Positions 22,702 through 34,175 of a stretch of DNA of 64,000 nucleotides are shown here, piece by piece; the stretch's first letter is position 1; every line of letters begins with the position of its first letter. A program made the position numbers and the translations under genes. The notes below the pieces were generated by a model that worked only from the letters and a program-made list of their open reading frames with translations, did no database searches and was not told where the DNA came from. The stretch is from Apricaphanius iberus (taxonomy: Eukaryota > Chordata > Actinopteri > Cyprinodontiformes > Aphaniidae). The DNA lies in contig JAPXFQ010002461.1 of NCBI GenBank assembly GCA_028564705.1, positions 1,116,001 through 1,180,000 on the forward strand, given 5' to 3'.

Positions 22702-23846
22702 GTACTGGCTCTTGTATCATGTTCTCAGACAATATTTGTAAAATTATCTTTCTGGCCAGCTGTTCACTTACACAGTCATTTTCTGGTGCTTATCTGGATT
22801 CAGATCACAGTTGCAGCAGACTAAAAATGGCTCTCAGCTCCCTCTTGCCTTTGTAACTAGTAACCCTCATTTTAGGATAAAGCCATCAAAAAAGATTATT
22901 TGCGCTTAAGTATTAAATTATAGTACTTTTTCCTACTTTGTGCTGTTATTTGTCAATTATAGAATAAACTGTTTATGCATGTGTATGAGACAGAATCATT
23001 TACAACTTTCTCCACAGGTTGTGATTGTGTGAGTTGAACTCCAGCCAACATGAAGGACAGGCATGCCATCCGTGTGTTTACGTGCGCCAGCAAAACTGTG
23101 TGTTCTTTTAGAGCTGTAGAAATCTCCTACCTATCAGGGCCACTTTTCAAGGCCTTGCTAGTTATACAAAACCTTCAGTTGAAGGCCAGTGAAATACATA
23201 TGAAGGACACACGAAATGAAACTGACATTTTTTGCAACATTTTGATTCCAGGAAATCTTGAAAAACAAAAACACTGCTGGGATTGGGCATTTTTACTTTA
23301 AAGAGAAGAATATTAACAAAAGTTTGGGGCATGAGAATGGCTTTTTTCGAAAAACAAAAACAACAAATAGAAGTGAAAGTAGGGCTAATCAGCAAATGAA
23401 GAAAAGTGGGATGTAAAGAAAATTGAAGAGATTGATGTGAAAGAAAAACATCTGGTAGAAGAATGGGGAAATGGGGAAATGTAAGAAGTAGTTTGGGACA
23501 GGGAGGATTGGACATAACTGAGAAGGTGGGGTTAAATTAAATGTAAGCTTAAACCAGCAAGAGCAGGAAACTAACTAAATCAGATAAGCAGAGGGATGGC
23601 TGGGGAAATGAACAATGAAGAGAAAAGAGAGCTGAAATCTGAATCTGCATTTGCCTTGGCTGTTTTCGATGCTCCCAGTCCCCCATGTGTTCAATTTAAG
23701 GAGTTAGCTGATATTATGTCATTCATGAGGAATGAACAATGATTATCAGGTGCACAACCAGCGTTTGAGACAAAGAAATCAAAGATGTTTACATTTTTAA
23801 TATTTCTATATTGCAGTAATGATATAAACTGTTTAGTTAATAAAGC

Positions 23847-23870
23847 ATTATTATTATTATTATTATTATC
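23847..23870. repeat. (TTA)n microsatellite
   Basis: Eight TTA-type units, about 20 bp upstream of the SINE. Confidence 0.9.
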
Positions 23871-23889
23871 ATTATCAGTAAAATGTAGA

Positions 23890-24075
23890 TTTCTAGGTAT
23901 CGCATGGCGTAGTGGTTATTGCACCGCCCCGTGTCCAAAGGCTTCATCCTCGGTGCAGCCGTCCTGGGTTTAAGTACCATTCTTGTGGATCTTTGACGCA
24001 CGTCTTCTCTCACCATTCTATACTATGCACTGTCAACAAAGGGCACTATGGCTACCGAACCTTTAATAAAAAAGA
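23890..24075 (+). repeat. tRNA-derived SINE
   Basis: TGGCGTAGTGGTTATTGCAC supplies a polymerase III A-box-like segment, and GGGTTTAAGTACC about 60 bp later a B-box-like segment (GGTTCRANNCC). The downstream body (ATCTTTGACGCACGTCTTC ... CACTGTCAACAAAGGGCA) matches the tail of a SINE common in fish, ending in an A-rich tract near 24066. The B box has lost the canonical TTCGA, so this copy is probably silent. The anticodon arm does not fold like a functional tRNA. Confidence 0.75.
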
Positions 24076-24449
24076 AATGGAGAAATTAAAAATGATTTCT
24101 TAAAGCCTTTCATTTTAGAACTTTGAGAATAGTTAGAAAACAGATTTTATTCTCATTGAGCTGTGCAACCTGTATAAAAGTTTTAATTAATAAATTTTGT
24201 CAACTGGAAAACACACCAAATGCACTAACACTGTTGAATGCTCCATGCATATGATACCAGAAAACTGCTAGAGGTCAATGTGGCTCTAGTTGATGCACTA
24301 AATAAGGATTAGCTTAAATAATTTTCACATTTACTCATGTTATCCCATCCTCAGATGTGTAACAAAGCAAAAAAATCAGAACAGATCATAAATATGTATT
24401 CACATTTTTATGGCTATTGGTGCTCAATCATGCAAGGATGTCTTTACAG

Positions 24450-24582
24450 AATCCGGGTCAAGGTTCTCTAGTCAAAAGGAGAGAAGATGACGTGTCAGTT
24501 GGGAGTGCACCACTGGCCAAGCAGCCCTCCAATCAGGCCTCAGACTATGCAAGCAGCCCCATGAAGACCAAAACAGTGACAG
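24450..24582 (+). CDS. vps13b: VPS13B exon B
   Basis: 133-nt exon, phase 0 at its start, ending one base into a codon (phase 1). The acceptor is GATGTCTTTACAG, with a short pyrimidine tract; it was chosen because it keeps the frame, whereas the next AG at 24470-24471 would not. The donor is ACAG/GTAGGT at 24583. It encodes NPGQGSLVKRREDDVSVGSA then PLAKQPSNQASDYASSPMKT and KTVT. The stretch from the charged (K/R)REDD onward is nearly identical to human; the first eight residues differ and are shorter than in human. Likely a flexible, serine-rich surface loop. Confidence 0.9.
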
Positions 24583-24629
24583 GTAGGTCTACCAAGCCCC
24601 ATCCATTGTTAAATATTATGGTTGGTATT

Positions 24630-24870
24630 GGTTGTGGACCCAACTCCCCTGGATGTCAGGCTCGCCCCGCTTCTGTTGCTGTTTTTAAAGCCTGGCTAAA
24701 GACGCACTTTTACTCGCCAGCTTTTAATACATCTTAGACCTTTTATATTTTAACTGTGATTGGTTCATTGTTCAATTATGTTTTGATAATTTTGTATCTT
24801 GTACTTAATGTTCAGCACTTTGTATGGGTTATACCTTGTAAAATGTGCTCTACAAATAAATATGGTATGG
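24630..24870 (+). mobile_element. LINE 3'-end fragment next to exon B
   Basis: Begins about 50 bp after the exon B donor. It encodes the conserved C-terminal tail of a non-LTR reverse transcriptase (CQARPASVAVFKAWLKTHFY then SPAFNTS and a stop), followed by a short 3' UTR with AATGTGCTCTACAAATAAAT near 24841-24860. The V(F/S)FK-x2-LKTH(L/F) tail is typical of L2/Rex-like fish LINEs. Strongly 5'-truncated. It sits in frame with the exon B read-through, so ORF prediction fuses them; the donor at 24583 separates them. Confidence 0.8.
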
Positions 24871-25984
24871 TTATTGAACACATCTGGGCATTAGACAGCT
24901 CTCAGGTCACATGTTGCCCTTTTTTCCCCCCAACTGCAAAGTGTGTTCTCACTGAATTAGAAGTCAAATGATGCTCATAAACCTTTATTTGGTCTTAAAT
25001 TTAGAACATGTTTTTTTTTTTTTTAGTTAAAGTTTAGACCTAGTGTTTTGTTTGTGTGTATTGTGCACATTGATGAATGGAGAAGGTAATTTAAAGTTTC
25101 TCTATTTCTCCACATTGCCTCCTTGCTTGGATATTTGGAATTTTGGGTTGCAGCTGTTTGAGTATTTGAAATGTAAATCAGCTGCTTCCTGTGGAGGGGG
25201 AGAAATCACCTTTTTTTGTGATGGTAACACATCATAATAACCCTATTATCAACTCAAGGATGTGCGTTGAGGCTCATGAGTGGCAAAGCACTAACTGCTC
25301 TGGGATTGGAGATATTACAGGTCGTATATGGAACATGAACATGATAGCGCCATCTAGTTTATCTAGTTTGTAATTACAATAATTAAAACATCATTCCAGC
25401 TGTTGCGTTGCCTGGCTCGCTGCCGGTACGCCCAGTGACCAAACTGAACCGTGTCCTTTAAGGAATGTATTTTACAAGAGTTTAACTAACGGCTAAGATT
25501 AACAAAGTTAGCAATTGAGCTAGCTTACCGATCCAGGAGGAAAGTCGCAGTTTCTGTGTTTGTTCGATGCCGTTGAAATGTTATATGTGGGTCCATCTAG
25601 TGTAGGCTTCACCTAGTTTCGGTTCTTCTGCGGTCACACCTCTCCTGAGATGGATAACAATATATCCGGGTCTCTGAAGCAGCTGCTTGACTTGCTGACT
25701 CCACCATTCTTCCTAGTACTAACCGATCTGAGCAGACTATATCGTTGGATCATAGAGACCGTACCTGTCAACCCGCATTTAAATATAAATTGTTATGGAA
25801 ATGTTGTATTTTCATTCTGCACCCCGCTAAAAGCCCCATGGATGTATTATTTATTTTTCAATGTAGCTTTTTATGAAAATGTTCCATATACAACCTTTAA
25901 ACCCAGATTTTAAGAATTATAATTTATTTTCAGTTTTTGAATGAATTCAAAAATGTTGTTTTTTTAACCACTATTAATTATACT

Positions 25985-26898
25985 TTAAAGGAGACATATT
26001 ATTCTTTTTTTAAATAATTATAATAGGTATTAATAGGTATATATAATCTGTACTGCTAACAAAATCTGTTGGTGCATTTCAAGGCCTTATCCAGAGTTTC
26101 AAAATTACCAAGGTCCAACCAGGAAAATAACCATCATCTCCAAAGTGAGGGGAAGGGGATTTTTCTGAGGTCAATTGAGTGATTTATCATCCTATCACAA
26201 TTGCATCTTTCCTTAATAGCTAAAAAAAAAAAAATTAAATTACTGTTGCACAATGAGTGTGCTGGCATAGTTATCAGCAATATTAATAACAGTTTAAGAC
26301 AGTTTTTAATTGTCCTTATAACTATCGATAAAATGAATAGTTACAAGGCCGAAACAAATGTCTTAGCTCATCATCAGGTATCAATTGACTGGTGGTGTCA
26401 TTGTTCCAATAAAGTTTTTTTTCAAATAGGGCTGGGTATCGATTCAAATTTCAAGATTCGATTCCAGTTCTCAAAAGTTAAATCAATTATCACGATTCAA
26501 TCAGTGCTTTAAATTGTTATGTTAATTATATGCCTGCAATTCAATGATTTAACACTTAATTCAATGATTTAACAGTATACCAGGAAAATAACTGTATTAA
26601 CACTTTCAGAACTAAGCCTTAAAATGGCTGTCTGGAGTTTTAATTCCTGATTTAGCTTTAAAAAGGGCCAAGCAATGTTAAACAATTCCAAGGCAATTAA
26701 GTGCAAGTGGCACAAACCAGCTGAACTAAACTTTGACATTTCTGTAGTTCCACAAACATCTTCTGCTCACTTGCTCATATTTCACTTTTTCTGCACATAT
26801 TATACCTTAAAATGTAGGTATGAGTTTCTGAATTTAGGAAATGTTGGTTTGTCACAGTTTGACTCCAGCTACTTTTTTTCATAATATGGGCTCTTTAA
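25985..26898. mobile_element. TTAA-flanked DNA transposon, non-autonomous
   Basis: The left end reads TTAAAGGAGACATATTAT and the right end read inward TTAAAGAGCCCATATTAT; TTAA at both ends fits piggyBac-type targeting. About 0.9 kb without a transposase. A hAT-like terminus (TAGGGCTGGGTATCGATTC at 26427) lies inside with no matching right end, suggesting a truncated nested insertion. The TTAA could also be part of the terminal repeat, so the superfamily is tentative. Confidence 0.65.
26427..26520. mobile_element. hAT-like terminal fragment, nested
   Basis: TAGGGCTGGGTATCGATTC followed by repeated GATTCGATT/CACGATTCAA motifs, the look of a 5' terminal region of fish hAT elements. No inverted partner terminus or 8-bp duplication was found nearby, so the right limit is arbitrary. 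Confidence 0.5.
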
Positions 26899-27199
26899 AT
26901 TATTATTTGACAAGTTCTTTAAAAGGAGGAATATGCTTGTCTGAAAATCAATCCAAGTAAACCTAAACTGCAGTGTAGAGAAGGAATTATCTGATAACCA
27001 AGGCACTCCTTAATTTAAAAAATTAAAAATGCCCACGCATAGCGGCATCAAGGCAAGATACACAGGTTGAAAATGACACACAGGTGTTAACAATCATTAT
27101 GAAAGGTCTGCAGGCAATTGCTAGCACACACCTCTCACATAATTCTCTGCACTAAAAATATTGGTCACAATAATAAACAGACAAAGGCAATAGATAGCA

Positions 27200-27285
27200 T
27201 GTATGTAAATACATATGCATACACATTTATGCATACATATGCATACACATATACAAATACAGTACATAAACATTTACATACAAAA
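27200..27285. repeat. CATA-rich simple repeat
   Basis: Irregular repeats of CATACA, CATATG and TTTATGCATA units. Low-complexity sequence that produces a Tyr/Thr/His-rich spurious ORF. Confidence 0.7.
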
Positions 27286-27317
27286 ATGAATAATCCCAGG
27301 AAAAAACTGTTACAAAA

Positions 27318-27600
27318 TCACAGAAAAGGTCTATCATCTATCTCATTTAATCCGGCATAGTCCATTGCTTTAAAACACCATATCCAAAAGGTTTCGCGTT
27401 GCAATAACTGTTTTAAAATGTCACCTCCACATATTGATTTTTTAATAATTAAACCTACTTTCAATTTAATTTGTCATTTGTTTGGTTATTTCATAGAATA
27501 CACTGGGTAGTGTAATCTCTGCAGGAGACATTTTACTTTTTGATCTTAACTCATTTTTAATTTGTTTAGGTAAATAGTCAAAAGAATTACAGATTTTTGG
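27318..27600 (-). mobile_element. Penelope-like retroelement C-terminal tail
   Basis: Minus-strand translation of 27447-27318 reads KSICGGDILKQLLQRETFWI followed by WCFKAMDYAGLNEIDRPF. The GGD-x3-LLQRE-x-FWI-x7-GLNE pattern is what I recall from the extreme C terminus of Penelope-like elements, after the reverse transcriptase, in the GIY-YIG endonuclease region. Further upstream on the minus strand (to about 27600) the frame is broken. No reverse transcriptase core is seen. Element identity rests on this motif alone. Confidence 0.6.
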
Positions 27601-30235
27601 ACATTTGTGGTCAACGCATATTCAAGCTGAGATTCTGAGGAATGCAGTAGGAATAAACATGAAAGTCTAGCAGCTGTTGGCCAACTGGCCTGTCACTGGT
27701 TCTACATCTTGGTTGACTGGAAGCTCTTTCTGGGACAACGGTACAGTATGGTTGTATTTTTGCCTATTAGCTTAAGAAACAAAGTAATTTGACATATTGG
27801 TAAAACAAACCAGTTTTTTATGTTTTTATTTTACTAAGATACATGCTGATAGAAAAGATTATTTTTCTCCGATTCTAAAGTTTTAAAACTTCATTAGTAG
27901 ATGTTACTGACTAGCGGTCCTTGCTTCCAGTAAGCGTTTGCAATGTATTATTCTTGGCACTTTTATAACGTAAAATGAGCTTTTGAAATAATGTCTACTG
28001 ACATTTATGCAGATGTGCAGAGGCAAACAGAATTAATGGACTATTCTTAATTTCCTCTAAAAGTGCAAAATGGGACATTGCGATAGCTTAAATCTCAAAA
28101 CTGGTATTCCTCCAGCTCCCCTTTGCTGACCAATTATTTCAACCCTTTTTCATATCTCTTTGAGTTTGGTAATAACAAATAGTAAAAATAAAACAAACAA
28201 ACAAAAAAAGCATATTTTAAAGGACATTATTTAGCCTTGGAACCTAACCCTTTTCATTTCAGATAACTTACAGTTGTCTTGTCTTATAGACACAATCTTT
28301 TGTAAGTTCAAAGGGGATCACATTACATTTTTTTCCTCTACTGTTATGACTCAGGATGTTAGCATCCATTTCTACATGGTCTGTTTCCTCTCTTTCTCCT
28401 GCTTCCCTATATTTCATCTGATTTCCCTTTCTTTTTTGTCACTATTGAAATTAATCTGAATATAAATGATGGGGAATTTTAGATTGTGAAATGTTGTCTT
28501 TAATTCTAAATTAAAAAAACGTAGGTTACTTAATAACATAGTGACTGAAGTGTTTACACTTTTTTTGTTGTTTTTTACAAGATAGGCTGTGAGGAATTAC
28601 GTTATGAACAAGCTTTTTTTTTTCTCAGTTTGTGGTTGATTTCTGTCTGCCCACAAAATTAGACCACAAATTGGTTCACATAAAACTGGCCTCTAATTAT
28701 TTTCTTTATTTGTCCCAAATGAACGTTTATATTGGCTGGAGCACATTGTTTTTTATCAAGAGCTGAGCTTCTCATTGTTCTTTAACATCTACCAGAGTAA
28801 TCATCTCAGCGGCTTTTCTTTTCTGCCCTAAAATTAGCTGCTGGCACTCTGAGAGCAAACTTCCATAGCTGTGAAATCTATCTCCATACCTGGCTCTACT
28901 CCACAACGTTTGGAAGAAACATAATTGTCTTAGTTGCCTTCTGCTTCTGGCCTGAATGATGAGAAAAAATATAACTATTATGATATCCAAGAGGACTCAA
29001 AAGAAGTGAAACAAATAAACAGTTACGTTGTTAGCGTGTTCAACTTTTACTTTGAAATTATCTCTGGTATTTGTCGAGGCACTGCTTGTGTGATATTATC
29101 TGCTTTGACGTGATGAATAACCATCAAAAAAAACGAACGATGTAAATGTTGTAACGGATATATTACAGAAAGACAAATGAATGCATTTTGAAGGAATAAA
29201 CAGCAGAGGGAAACAAAGAAATAGAACTGATGGGAGGACATCTGGCAGAACTGCACAGTCATATATTACTATTACCCAAGCCCAAGTAGCTTGATGGAAG
29301 TCGGGCAGGTTTTTATTGGCTGCTGTGTGATTTTCTGAGGGGGATAATATTTTCATTCTGGACTTATTTATATAGTTTAATTTTTCTGGTAATGTCAATA
29401 ATTTATCAAGGTAATGATGGTTGAGTTGGAAAAAGAAAACACAAAAACGAGGAAAATTGGATGGTAACCCCAAGCTGCCCCCACAGGGCGCTCTCCTCGT
29501 TAGATCAGGATGTATCATCTACACACATATGGACCCATACAGTCCATTCACTTACTTCCAGGACAGACGGAATGGTCGTCGGGGAATAGATGCATCCTCT
29601 TAGGCTTTGTGGTTAAATTAGAGGAACAGAGGTATTTTGGGATTGAATTGAGGTTCATCCAATGGATATCGTAGATTACCATAAAGGCTTGGTGGTGTTA
29701 GTGAAAGAGGATGACCAAGCGGAGGAGAATAATGGAAACTGGGTTGAAAAATTCCACATAGGGTCTTTAGAACACTTCCTAAAGTAGCAGACAGTGTGTA
29801 TCATTTTGCATAACTTGTTTATGTCACAATATAGTTGGCAGATCTCTCCTTACCTCTCACTTTCTTTTCTTTTAGAGAAATGGTTATGTTTGCTTAGTTT
29901 AGTCAACTGTACTGTAAAGTGAAATGCAACAGTACACACTGCTGCTTACTGGTGCAGGACCACTTCATACCCATGTACTTCATTCCATTCTTCTTCTGTT
30001 TTATACCAACACACAAACCACATTTTAGTTGTGTAGCTATCGTTTTGCCTTTTTATTTATTTTGGTAGCTAAGAAATTATCATTTATTTTTGAAATGTTG
30101 AAATCTCACTTATGGTATTTAAATAAATTATCGTTTACTGGAGGTTTGACCAAATAATAGGTATTCAACCAAAAATATTGCTTGGAAAGACATGAGATAT
30201 CACCAAAAACCAAAGGGCAAAAGCTTCCTTTAAGA

Positions 30236-30455
30236 CAGTGGTGTCCAAGGTCAGGGCTCAAGCGCTGGTTTGCTGCAGGTTTTAGATGTGTCCCTGCTCC
30301 AACACAGCTGATTCAAATGGCCGAGTTACTTCCTTAGCATGTCACCTAGCCCTACAGCTGCCTACTATTGAACCATTAGTTTTCAGGTGTATTGAATCAG
30401 GGCAACACATCTAACATGCAGAACACCAGCCCATGAAACTGACTTTGGACAGTTT
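30236..30455. mobile_element. Palindromic hAT-type MITE
   Basis: GCAGGTTTTAGATGTGTCCC on the left is mirrored by AACACATCTAACATGCAG on the right, and the outer ends (CAGTGGTGTCCAAGGTCAG and CTGACTTTGGACAGTTT) pair as inverted repeats. The body, CTGCTCCAACACAGCTGATT and so on, matches a fold-back MITE widespread in fish. Target duplication not identifiable. Confidence 0.75.
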
Positions 30456-30519
30456 GGCTGAAAAAACTGTGCTTCACATGTTGACAAGATGAAGTAGGAA
30501 CAGCTGCTCTTACCTTAAC

Positions 30520-31215
30520 AGCCAGGCAAATGGACACGACCCAGGGACTCTGACCATCTATATAGAGAATCAATGTGCAGAGGTCCTCAGAGCCGCAGAG
30601 AACGTTCATGTTTTTAAGAGCAAGCTCAAGACTCACCTTTTTAACCGAGCTTTTAACTAATTATTATTTATTCATGTATGTTTAACTGGTCAGCATGTTT
30701 TACCTGATAACATTTTTAGTTTATTAATCTGCTTTGCATTTTTATCTTGATTCTATCTTATCATGGTTTTACACTTATTGTTTTACACTTTATATTTTAA
30801 ATTATTTTAATCTTCCTCCCAATGTTTCCTCTCTTGGGGCCCCCTGCATCGGGGGCGGTGGTCTGCTGCTGCTGCCTGGGTGCCCCCCGGGTAGCACTGG
30901 GTGGAGGTGGGGGTACCAGCTCTCCCTCCTCTGGGCGCCCTGGGTCGGTGCCTTGGCTGCTGCTGCTGATCTGCTGCTGCCGATGCAGATGGCTCCCATG
31001 ATGGCATTTCCTGGCTCATCTGAGCTCAGCCTGCTGTTTTTGTGGCTTTTAAGTGTGTGTGTGTGTATGGCTGATGTGTTGGTTTGGATTTGGAGGGGGG
31101 TGTGGTTGCGATGAGGATTTTATTTTTGGTTTTGTATGGGGTTTTGGGGTCATTTTAAATCTGTAAAGCACTTGAAGAAGGTCTGTTTGAAAAGCACTGT
31201 ATAAAGTTTGATTGA
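30520..31215 (+). mobile_element. LINE 3' end with GC-rich 3' UTR
   Basis: Ends of a reverse-transcriptase frame are visible as NVHVFKSKLKTHLFNRAFN followed by a stop near 30658, the same C-terminal motif as at 24630-24870. The 3' UTR contains an AT-rich part, then an unusually GC-rich CTG-repeat block (30830-31000), a short GT run (31051-31068), and ends in AGCACTGTATAAAGTTTGAT before 31215. Severely 5'-truncated. The GC block gives long but meaningless ORFs on both strands. Confidence 0.8.
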
Positions 31216-32804
31216 GTTGGAAGTGATCAAATACTACATGTCAAGATGTTTTGTATCAGTGTAGATTTCCAATAAGCTTTAGTGCTTTTGTTGTTTAAAT
31301 CATTTTTGTCAGCAGATGGTGTAGATTTGTTAAAACGATGAGTTAAAACAGCTAGATATGGTCATCGGGACACCGATGTTCAGAAGGTTGCATATACATA
31401 CTTATTTTGAGCAATGCAAGTCTAATTTTTCTCAACTTTATATACTTAGGCAACATTCAGGGAGTAGTGGCTGAGTGCTGGCATGTAGGTGAAAAGCTTT
31501 TTAAAGGAAAACCATAAGGGTTGACAAAAATTAGTTAGACCACACAACTTTTAGGTATTTTTATGATTGCAGTTTGTTTCATAATCCCCAGGTGTCAAAT
31601 GCTCCTGGATCCAGACTGTGAGAAAATGTTGTAAGAGATCGGACAGAGTGATCATGACCTACTCTTTCTGCTCTTCCACCTAAGTGCATGTACACACACA
31701 TCCACACGTTATTCTCCATCCATCTACAATTTTAGTCATTAACTATTTACACACGTGTGCTTAACACACACATAGCTGATCCGCACAAGTTAGGTTGGTT
31801 TCCAGAGAAGCTATAAACCAAGTGAACTAACCTCCTAATGTCATGTTTCCCTAGTAACATTCTGTTATTGCCTTGCTAACTTTCTCATGACATTTGGTAA
31901 CACTGTGTCAGAAAAGACCGAATAGTCCTGTGACATCAATCCTGTTTGATGACAACTGTGAAATAAGGCTGCTGAGCAAGCATAGTTTTAAATCATGGGA
32001 TATATTTTAATGTTCTTAAGGAGATACGTTCCTTTCTCTAAACCCTGATGTCCTGATGGCTTTAACATACACAGACCAAAGGTTATCCTGGTGGGGCAGA
32101 TTGGTTTTCTACCATGCCCCTGTTTGTGCATCTCTTACTCTAATTTTTTCTTTTTCTTTATTGTGTTTTCTTTTATAACAGCAATTACTATTAAACAATG
32201 AACTTTTAATTCGACCACAAGGTTAATGTGGGCAATTGAATTTTAATTGTTCATTTGTTGCCGTTTGACTTCTGTTGCCATGAGTGTCAGCACAGACAAT
32301 ATGCCTGCGTCTGGACCACAGCTGGCACACTCAAGAACAAATCATGTCTCCAACAGTAAATGTGTGTGTGTGTACATGAGCACACTTTATGTCAGTTCTC
32401 ACAGTTCCCTCTCCCACTGTTGGAGACTAGAAACCTCAGTGCCAGCATTACGTCATCTCAATGAAGTGTCGGTTAAACATCATATAACATGATACTGTAC
32501 AGCAAATGAAAATAGCAGGGAGTTTTAAAGAGGGTTAAGTAAAGGATAAATGCAGGACAGTACATTTCCTCATGTTCATAAATAAAATATTGATTTTGTT
32601 TAAGACTTTACAGGGTGCTACATTACTTCTGTGGTAAAGAGGTTACTCAAGCAGTGGGCTGGATGTTTCAACAAATCTGATTTCACGATTAGATGCATAA
32701 AGTTCCCCAAATTGTTTTGGGAAGTAGAATTTTAAAAGACTACTGAATAAAAGCTTAAATGTCAAGTTCAGTAAGTCATCATCATATTTTTTCCCTTCTT
32801 ACAG

Positions 32805-32938
32805 AATCACGTCCCATGTCCATCCCAATGAAGGTGATCCCGGAGAGTGCAGTCGAGGAGTCTTGGGCTACCTCTGAGGAGCGAATGAAGGAACTCTTCA
32901 GCCATGCCTGGGATGCTGTTAAGCGGCTTACTCTCCAG
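32805..32938 (+). CDS. vps13b: VPS13B exon C
   Basis: 134-nt exon. The acceptor is TTTTTTCCCTTCTTACAG ending at 32804; the first two bases complete the Glu codon opened by the last G of exon B. The donor is CTCCAG/GTAATC at 32939, phase 0. It encodes (E)SRPMSIPMKVIPESAVEESW then ATSEERMKELFSHAWDAVKR and LTLQ. SRPxSxPxK at the start and SxEERMKE...W(D/N)AVK(R/H)LTLQ at the end agree with human; the middle is divergent. Standing 20 kb from the next exon, it is the most isolated exon in the window. Confidence 0.95.
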
Positions 32939-33100
32939 GTAATCTGCCTTGCAGTTGTTTAGTATTGTACCAGTCAACTAAAAAAATGCTCTTCTCTTTA
33001 CCTTTGTTTTTGCACAGAGGCCTTGTTCTTTCACTCCGCTGCTAAAATCTCTTTTCCTAAAATGCACTTAAACCTACTCTTACTCCAGCTCCCACTCCTT

Positions 33101-34175
33101 TATTTTTATTTTTTTTTATTTTTTTTTTATTCATTTATTTGATAGGGACAGAACAAGAAGCATTGCTACACAGAATAACCGATGCCATGTTCATAGGCCT
33201 TATAGCTAACAGCTAATTCGCAGACCTGGTCCCTAAAACACAAAACACCTACACAAATCATTACAATCAATAAAAAAAAAAAAAAAAACATAAAAGACAA
33301 TACAATATTATACACTTCTGTTGTGTCCACAAGTTTGAGTCAGTTTGAGCCATTGTTTAACTTTACTTTTAAACTCGTTCAGATCTGTTAAGGTTTTCAG
33401 AGCAGCAGGTAAAGTATTCCAGATCTGTGGCCCTTGTACTGCGAACGCTGTCTGTCCAAAAGCAGTTTTGCATCTGGCTGGTCTGCAGTCTAGTCCGCCC
33501 CTAGTGATGATCCCGTAAGCTGCACATTTTTCAATCATCCCTGCAGCGATATTTGGAGCGAGGTTGTTGACACATTTAAAAACAAATTTCACTAAAAAGT
33601 ACTTGTTAAAATTTTCAAAACTTAAAAGATTATGCTTCTCTTGAATTCTGCAATAGTGCCACATCATGGGTTTTTTATCAAGCACTTTTAAAGGTTGTTT
33701 GTACAGGGAGATCATACCTTTCATAGTGGACTGGTTAGCTTGGCCATACACAGTGATACAATATGAAAAATGAGACAAGATCATTGCGTGAAAGTACAAC
33801 TTAGCTGCACTAATTGACAGGCAAGATCTTATTAGACGAAAACCATTCAAATTAATCCTAATAGTCTTAGTTATTTTCTTTACATGAGCTCCAAATTTAA
33901 GATGGGAGTCCACAACTACTCCAAGATATTTGAATTAATCTACTCTTTCAATATTTTTATTCTTTTTTTGTATCTGAAAGCTGTCCATAGACTTTTGCCT
34001 CATTGAAAAACACATGGACATTGTTTTAGAACAGTTTAAAGACAGACAATTATCCTCCAGCCACTAAGAGACCCTGATCATTTGTCTGTTTAGCAGCTCT
34101 GCAGCTTTCTGTGGAGTCTTTGCTGAGACATAGATGACAGTGTCGTCAGCTTATTCGTTTGTACTTATTTTCAGA
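33101..34175 (-). mobile_element. LINE copy 1 (Jockey/Rex-like), 5'-truncated
   Basis: Minus-strand non-LTR retrotransposon. The 3' end at 33101-33150 is an A/T-rich tail next to CTGTCCCTATCAAATAAATG. The reverse-transcriptase C-terminal part reads from the active-site remnant (ADDTVIYVSAKTPQKAAELL, preceded by a stop in place of the tyrosine-containing start of YADD) through KYLGVVVDSH and a 201-codon open frame (33308-33913) ending WLKLTQTCGHNRSV. At least three in-frame stops lie upstream of that frame. The tail GPQIWNTLPAALKTLTDLNEF...K is shared with LINE copy 2, so both belong to one family. Confidence 0.9.
33308..33913 (-). pseudogene. Non-LTR reverse transcriptase, C-terminal fragment
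   Basis: 201 codons, no stop: the thumb and C-terminal region after the YADD active site. Recognisable blocks are HVKKITKTIRINLNGFRLIR, LYFHAMILSHFSYCITVYGQ, FVFKCVNNLAPNIAAGMI and the final WNTLPAALKTLTDLNEFKSK. Lacks the endonuclease and the catalytic palm. The apparent start Met is internal to the original protein. Confidence 0.88.

Larger units (their letters stand above)
22702..24449 (+). other. Intron A/B
   Basis: 1,748 bp, phase 0. It holds a (TTA)n run at 23847-23870 and a tRNA-derived SINE at about 23890-24075. The stretch 22702-23846 shows no gene or recognisable repeat; 23380-23520 is purine-rich. Confidence 0.85.
24583..32804 (+). other. Intron B/C
   Basis: 8,222 bp, phase 1. 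Contents: LINE 3' end (24630-24870), TTAA element (25985-26898) with a nested hAT-like terminus, Penelope-like tail (27318-27600), hAT-type MITE (30236-30455) and LINE 3' end (30520-31215). The stretches 24871-25984, 26899-27200, 27601-30235 and 31216-32804 show no gene or repeat I recognise. A CATA-rich patch lies at 27200-27285. Confidence 0.85.

Noticed and set aside
23890..24000. Possible tRNA gene
   Set aside because: Pol III box-like segments are present but the cloverleaf does not form and a SINE body follows. The same applies at 59029-59130 and 54636-54700.
29096..29518. 140-codon minus-strand frame, Phe/Leu-rich
   Set aside because: No recognisable domain or exon borders; composition follows local pyrimidine-rich sequence.
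30734..31114. 126-codon frame and antisense Gly/Pro/Ala-rich frames
   Set aside because: They lie in the GC-rich 3' UTR of a truncated LINE.
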